Shown here piece after piece: positions 59,765 through 64,000 of a DNA stretch of 64,000 nt; the first letter of the stretch is position 1; every line of letters begins with the position of its first letter. Origin of the DNA: Pseudomonas sp. WN033 (GTDB taxonomy: Bacteria > Pseudomonadota > Gammaproteobacteria > Pseudomonadales > Pseudomonadaceae); contig NSKG01000001.1 of assembly GCA_002287035.1 (NCBI GenBank), positions 558,001 through 622,000 on the forward strand. Reading direction: 5' to 3'. The notes under the pieces were generated by a model, which made no database searches, was not told where the DNA came from, and saw only the letters and a program-made list of their open reading frames with translations. A program made the translations under genes and the position numbers.

Positions 59765-60811
59765 TCACACCGCCGCATTGACGAACAGCGCACTGTCACG
59801 CTGCTCCACCAGAGCCTGCTCGATGGCGGCCTGATGGACTTCATCGTCATGCTCTTCGCGCTCTTCCGGCTTGATGCCCAGGCGCTCGAACAGACGCATG
59901 TCCTTCTCGGCCTGCGGGTTGGAGGTGGTCAGCAGACGATCGCCGTAGAAGATCGAGTTGGCACCGGCGAAGAACGCCAGCGATTGGGTCTGCTCGTTCA
60001 TCTGCTCGCGCCCGGCAGACAGCCGCACGTGCGATTTCGGCATCAGAATCCGGGCCACGGCCAGGGTGCGAATGAAGTCGAACGGGTCGACATCTTCCTC
60101 GTTCTCCAGCGGAGTGCCCTTGACCTTGACCAGCATGTTGATCGGCACGCTTTCCGGGTGCTCCGGCAGGTTGGCCAGTTGGGTCAGCAGGCCAGCGCGG
60201 TCTTCCAGGCTTTCACCCATGCCGAGAATACCGCCGGAGCAGATTTTCATGCCGGCATCGCGGACGTACGACAGGGTTTGCAAACGCTCACTGAAAGTCC
60301 GGGTGGTAATGATGTTGCCGTAGAACTCCGGCGAGGTATCCAGGTTGTGGTTGTAATAGTCCAGCCCTGCCTCGGCCAGAGCCGCGGTCTGCTCCTTGGT
60401 CAGCTTGCCCAGGGTCATGCAGGTTTCCAGCCCCAGCGCACGCACGCCACGGACCATCTGCAGAACGTAGGGCATGTCCTTGTCGGACGGATGTTTCCAG
60501 GCCGCGCCCATGCAGAACCGGGTGGCGCCAATGGCCTTGGCCTTGGCGGCCTCGTCCAGCACCTTCTGCACTTCCATCAGCTTTTCCTTGTCCAGGCCGG
60601 TGTTGTAGTGGCCGGATTGCGGACAATACTTGCAGTCTTCCGGGCAGGCGCCGGTCTTGATCGACAGCAACGTGGACACCTGAACCCGGTTGGCATCGAA
60701 ATGCTGGCGGTGCACAGTCTGCGCCTGGAACAGCAGGTCATTGAAAGGCTGACGGAACAGCGCGAGAACCTCGGCCTGGGTCCAGTCGTGACGAAGTGCG
60801 GATTGGGTCAT
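59765..60811 (-). CDS. bioB: biotin synthase
   Basis: A 348-residue radical SAM enzyme: [18 protein letters not shown] carries the CxxxCxxC cluster Cys, and later AGREQM and [16 protein letters not shown]. It puts sulfur into dethiobiotin. I chose the ATG at 60811 after AAGGA; two further ATGs lie just upstream. About 250 bases and a palindrome separate it from bioF. Confidence 0.95.
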   Translation of the reverse strand: MTQSALRHDWTQAEVLALFRQPFNDLLFQAQTVHRQHFDANRVQVSTLLSIKTGACPEDCKYCPQSGHYNTGLDKEKLMEVQKVLDEAAKAKAIGATRFCMGAAWKHPSDKDMPYVLQMVRGVRALGLETCMTLGKLTKEQTAALAEAGLDYYNHNLDTSPEFYGNIITTRTFSERLQTLSYVRDAGMKICSGGILGMGESLEDRAGLLTQLANLPEHPESVPINMLVKVKGTPLENEEDVDPFDFIRTLAVARILMPKSHVRLSAGREQMNEQTQSLAFFAGANSIFYGDRLLTTSNPQAEKDMRLFERLGIKPEEREEHDDEVHQAAIEQALVEQRDSALFVNAAV

Positions 60812-60899
60812 GGAATACATCCTTGGCGATTGCACGGTGCCCCCGAAGGGGTAACTCTTATGACTCGCATCATAGCGACGGCAAGGAGGCTGTCAACCC

Positions 60900-61613
60900 A
60901 TGATCAAGCACAAGGTTTACCAGTGGTTATTATTTAATCAATCGCATTGCCTGTTATGCCTGGGCAGCCAACCCAATGCTGCCGGGCTATGCGAGAGCTG
61001 TCTGGCTGAGCTGCCCTGGCAAGGCCCACAGTGCCGTCAATGTGCTCTGCCGCTGAACAGCGCCGAGCAGTTGTGCGGCAAATGCCAGCAGTCACCCCCG
61101 GCCTTTGCTCAGGTCGTTGCGCCGCTGCTTTATCAGTTCCCGCTCGACAGCCTGATCCCGGCGTTCAAGCACCACGGCCAGCTGGCATACGGTCGTTTGC
61201 TGGCCCGACTGTTGAGTGACGCTGTTCAGCATCATTATCAGGAACGGCAACTGGCCTGGCCGGATCTGCTGCTACCCATGCCCCTGCACCCCAAGCGTCA
61301 GGCCAGGCGAGGCTTCAATCAGGCCTTCGAGCTGGCCAGGCCAATAGCCCGCAGCCTGGCGCTGAAGCTCGACAGCAATAATCTGATCCGCCAGCGACCA
61401 ACACCGGCCCAGCAAGGGCTGAATGCCGCTGAGCGCCGCCGCAATCTGGCCGGGGCCTTTCACTGCCGACACCCCAAACGGCTGGCGGGCCTGCATCTGG
61501 CGCTGATCGATGATGTGCTGACTACCGGCAGCAGCGCCCAGGAAGCCAGCCGCACCTTGCTGGCCGCCGGAGCGGCCAGTGTCAGTGTCTGGTGTGTGGC
61601 GCGCACGCCTTAG
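60900..61613 (+). CDS. ComF-family phosphoribosyltransferase-like protein
   Basis: A 237-residue protein with an N-terminal zinc finger (CLLCLG...CESC, CRQC...CGKC) and a PRTase domain: LPMPLHPKRQARRGFNQA and LIDDVLTTGSSAQEASRTL. ComF is needed for DNA uptake in competent bacteria; in pseudomonads its role is less clear. Divergent from bioB as in other members of the family. Confidence 0.88.
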   Translation: MIKHKVYQWLLFNQSHCLLCLGSQPNAAGLCESCLAELPWQGPQCRQCALPLNSAEQLCGKCQQSPPAFAQVVAPLLYQFPLDSLIPAFKHHGQLAYGRLLARLLSDAVQHHYQERQLAWPDLLLPMPLHPKRQARRGFNQAFELARPIARSLALKLDSNNLIRQRPTPAQQGLNAAERRRNLAGAFHCRHPKRLAGLHLALIDDVLTTGSSAQEASRTLLAAGAASVSVWCVARTP

Positions 61614-61728
61614 CCAGCCCGACATGGATTGCCACAGGTCTGACGGCCTTCGCAATGACGGTTAGACTTGACCTTGTCTGCGGCAACCATCAGCCTTCAC
61701 CCCTGCCCCTCAGATACGGAGCTTTCCG
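61614..61728. other. short intergenic region with one TCATTGCGAG-type element
   Basis: It holds one inverted copy (61624-61661) of the palindromic family described at 27.7-28.2 kb and the srkA leader. No gene is supported. Confidence 0.6.
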
Positions 61729-62706
61729 ATGTCCTCCCACCCGTTCGCCACCCTCACCCCGGATACCGTGCTCGATGCGGTGGAAAGCCTGGGGCTGGTC
61801 AGTGACGCCCGTATTCTGACGTTGAACAGTTACGAAAACCGGGTATTTCAGGTTGGCATTGAGGGTCAGCAGCCATTGATCGCCAAGTTCTACCGCCCGG
61901 ACCGCTGGTCCGACGAGGCCATCCTTGAAGAACACGCCTTCTCCCAGGAACTGGCCGAACGCGATATTCCGGTGATTGCGCCCAACGCCTACGCTGGCCG
62001 CACGCTGTTCGAGCATGCGGGCTTTCGTTTTACTCTGTTCCGCCGCTTCGGTGGCCGGGCACCGGAGTTCGATGACCCTGACCAGCTATTGATGCTGGGG
62101 CGCCTGCTCGGACGCTTGCATGCGGTTGGCGCGATGCGCCCGTTCGAGCACCGGCCGGCGCTGACCGTCGACAACTTCGGGCATGAGAGCCTGAGCTTTC
62201 TGCGCGAACACGACTGTGTACCAGACAGCCTGCGCCCGGCCTATTTTTCGGTGGCCGACGACCTGCTAAAGCGGATTGAGGCGCAGATGGCCGAGCATCC
62301 GTACCAGTCGATCCGCCTGCATGGCGATCTGCACGTTGGCAATCTGCTGTGGCGCGATGACCTGCTGTATATGGTTGATATGGATGATTGCCGCATGGGT
62401 CCGGCGGTTCAGGATCTGTGGATGATGCTCTCGGGCGAACGTGACCAGCGCCAGGCGCAACTGGCCGAGCTGGTCGATGGCTACAATGAATTCCACGACT
62501 TCGACCCGCGCCAGCTCAACCTGATCGAGTCGCTGCGCAGCCTGCGGCTGATTCACTACAGCGCCTGGCTGGCCCGGCGCTGGGATGACCCGGCATTTCC
62601 GAAACACTTTCCCTGGTTCGCCAGTGAGCGCTACTGGGCCGAACAGGTTTTGACCCTGCGCGAGCAACGCGCGGCACTGGATGAACTGCCGCTGCGGCTG
62701 TTCTGA
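61729..62706 (+). CDS. srkA: stress response kinase A (YihE-like)
   Basis: A 325-residue aminoglycoside-phosphotransferase-fold Ser/Thr kinase: SYENRVFQVGIE, the active loop RLHGDLHVGNLLW and DMDDCRMGPAVQDLWMML. SrkA in E. coli guards against stress-induced death with an unclear target. Confidence 0.9.
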   Translation: MSSHPFATLTPDTVLDAVESLGLVSDARILTLNSYENRVFQVGIEGQQPLIAKFYRPDRWSDEAILEEHAFSQELAERDIPVIAPNAYAGRTLFEHAGFRFTLFRRFGGRAPEFDDPDQLLMLGRLLGRLHAVGAMRPFEHRPALTVDNFGHESLSFLREHDCVPDSLRPAYFSVADDLLKRIEAQMAEHPYQSIRLHGDLHVGNLLWRDDLLYMVDMDDCRMGPAVQDLWMMLSGERDQRQAQLAELVDGYNEFHDFDPRQLNLIESLRSLRLIHYSAWLARRWDDPAFPKHFPWFASERYWAEQVLTLREQRAALDELPLRLF

Positions 62707-63097
62707 CTGGATTGCCACGCCGCTATGCGGCTCGCAATGACGGGGTAGTACACAACCCTCGCTCCCCACGGCACACTCTCCGTCATCGCGAGGGCCGAAG
62801 GCCCGTGGCGATCCAGTGCGCGCCCCGTGATAGCGGCAGATCGGCGCGCTGGCGCAAGGTCTTTGGTGGATTGCCACGCCGCTGCGCGGCTCGCAATGAC
62901 GGGGTAATACACACCCCTCGCCCCCATACGGCACACTCTCCGTCATCGCGAGGGCCGAAGGCCCGTGGCGATCCAGGGTTTGGTAGTCTGGCAGAGCCAG
63001 CCCGGTCTGATTCGCGGGCATCACAGTTATCAATGAAAGTTTTCAGTCATATGTCGAGCACCTACACTCGCCAGCGTTCTCAACAGAGGTTACTGTC
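62707..63097. repeat. paired palindromic elements, two tandem copies
   Basis: An inverted and a direct copy of the TCATTGCGAG family (62707-62744 and 62780-62816) are repeated 160 bases later (62867-62902 and 62940-62976). The inner bases vary (GCCGCTATGCGGC, GGGCCGAAGGCCC). After them lies only the leader of the next gene. Confidence 0.85.
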
Positions 63098-64000
63098 ATG
63101 ACCGATATCCTGCCCGATGCCCGCAACCTGGCCTTTGAGCTCTACGAAGTGCTGGATGCCGAGGCTCTGACCCAGCGCGAGCGTTTCGCCGAGCACAACC
63201 GCGAGACCTTCGACGCCTCGATCAACACCGCCCGCGCCATCGCCGAGAAATATTTCCTGCCGCACAATCGCAAAAGCGATGAAAACGAGCCGCAGTATGT
63301 CGATGGCGCCGCCGAACTGATTCCCGAGGTCAAGCCAGCAGTCGACGCGTTCCTCGAAGCCGGTTTCCTGAATGCCACCCGCAGCTTTGAGCAGGGCGGC
63401 ATGCAACTGCCTACGCTGTTGTCCCAGGCCTGTTTTACCCAGTTCCAGGCTGCCAACATCGCCACCTCGTCCTACGCCATGCTGACTATGGGCGCAGCCA
63501 ACCTGATCGAGACCTTCGGTAATGAGGAGCAGAAACAGCGCTTCCTGCAACCGATGATCGAGGGCCGGTTCTTCGGCACCATGGCCCTGACCGAGCCGCA
63601 TGCCGGTTCCTCACTGTCGGACATTCGCACCAAGGCCGAACCGGCCGCCGATGGCAGCTATCGACTCAAGGGCAACAAGATTTTCATTTCCGCCGGCGAT
63701 CACCCGCTGTCGGACAACATCGTGCACATGGTTCTGGCCAAGCTGCCCGACGCCCCGCCCGGGGTCAAAGGTATCAGCCTGTTCATCGTGCCCAAGTTCC
63801 TGGTCAACGATGACGGCAGCCTGGGCCAGCGCAACGACGTGACCCTGGCCGGCCTGTTCCACAAGATGGGCTGGCGCGGCACTACTTCCACCGCGCTGAA
63901 CTTCGGCGACAACGGTGAGTGCGTCGGCTATCTGGTGGGCAAACCGCATCACGGCCTGAACTACATGTTCCAGATGATGAACGAGGCCCGCATTGGCGTT
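63098..64000 (+). CDS. acyl-CoA dehydrogenase, N-terminal part (partial)
   Basis: The frame starts at ATG 63098 and runs out of the window, giving 301 residues. FFGTMALTEPHAGSSLSDIRTKAEP and KISFAG-like FISAGDH segments with [26 protein letters not shown] match the large dehydrogenase at 53.7-55.5 kb in layout. It belongs to the same family; the substrate cannot be told. Confidence 0.85.
   Translation, partial: MTDILPDARNLAFELYEVLDAEALTQRERFAEHNRETFDASINTARAIAEKYFLPHNRKSDENEPQYVDGAAELIPEVKPAVDAFLEAGFLNATRSFEQGGMQLPTLLSQACFTQFQAANIATSSYAMLTMGAANLIETFGNEEQKQRFLQPMIEGRFFGTMALTEPHAGSSLSDIRTKAEPAADGSYRLKGNKIFISAGDHPLSDNIVHMVLAKLPDAPPGVKGISLFIVPKFLVNDDGSLGQRNDVTLAGLFHKMGWRGTTSTALNFGDNGECVGYLVGKPHHGLNYMFQMMNEARIGV

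Overview
The window looks like chromosome of a gammaproteobacterium of the Pseudomonadaceae. It is fairly GC-rich outside two AT-richer islands. The order algW-hisC-hisD-hisG-murA-ibaG-mlaBCDEF-kdsD-kdsC-lptC-lptA-lptB-rpoN-hpf-ptsN-rapZ-npr, then pmbA and yjgA, is the well-known Pseudomonas order. A bioBFHCD set, cysD-cysNC, a Zur-type znuD receptor gene and a PsrA-type site before an acyl-CoA dehydrogenase gene point the same way. I cannot fix the genus from this alone.

Layout. 1-7.7 kb: end of a di-haem peroxidase gene, a histidine-rich zinc receptor (znuD), truC, and several envelope or hypothetical genes. 7.9-18.2 kb: a sedentary chromosomal integron. It has thirteen cassettes on the minus strand separated by attC sites, an attI-like junction at 17.69-17.75 kb, a LexA box, and a broken intI facing the other way. 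18.4-30.3 kb: purL, mltF, tadA, cysNC, cysD, a NIF3-family gene and algW, with three stretches of palindromic or tandem repeats. 30.6-47.7 kb: the conserved block for histidine synthesis, peptidoglycan and LPS precursors, Mla lipid transport, Lpt, sigma-54 and nitrogen PTS, with a MITE touching the rpoN stop codon. 47.7-49.8 kb: parDE and three small genes. 49.8-53.3 kb: a second cassette array with its own copy of the attI-like sequence but no integrase. 53.3-64 kb: an acyl-CoA dehydrogenase, the biotin genes, comF, srkA and the start of a second acyl-CoA dehydrogenase.

How it fits together. The core genes serve envelope building (kdsD/C, lptC/A/B, mla, murA, algW, mltF), biosynthesis (his, pur, bio, cys) and regulation (rpoN, ptsN, npr, rapZ). 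The two integron arrays are the accessory part. Several cassettes resemble phage-defence proteins: a Shedu-type nuclease, a second PD-(D/E)XK nuclease as first cassette, a HEPN protein, a PIN-like protein, an AlbA_2/ATPase protein and a DUF2971-like protein. The rest are small membrane or enzyme-like proteins with no assigned role. The two arrays share near-identical attI-like sequence and the same attC subfamilies while the only integrase in view is broken. This is best read as one integron lineage with two insertion points whose cassettes are now fixed unless an integrase acts from elsewhere.
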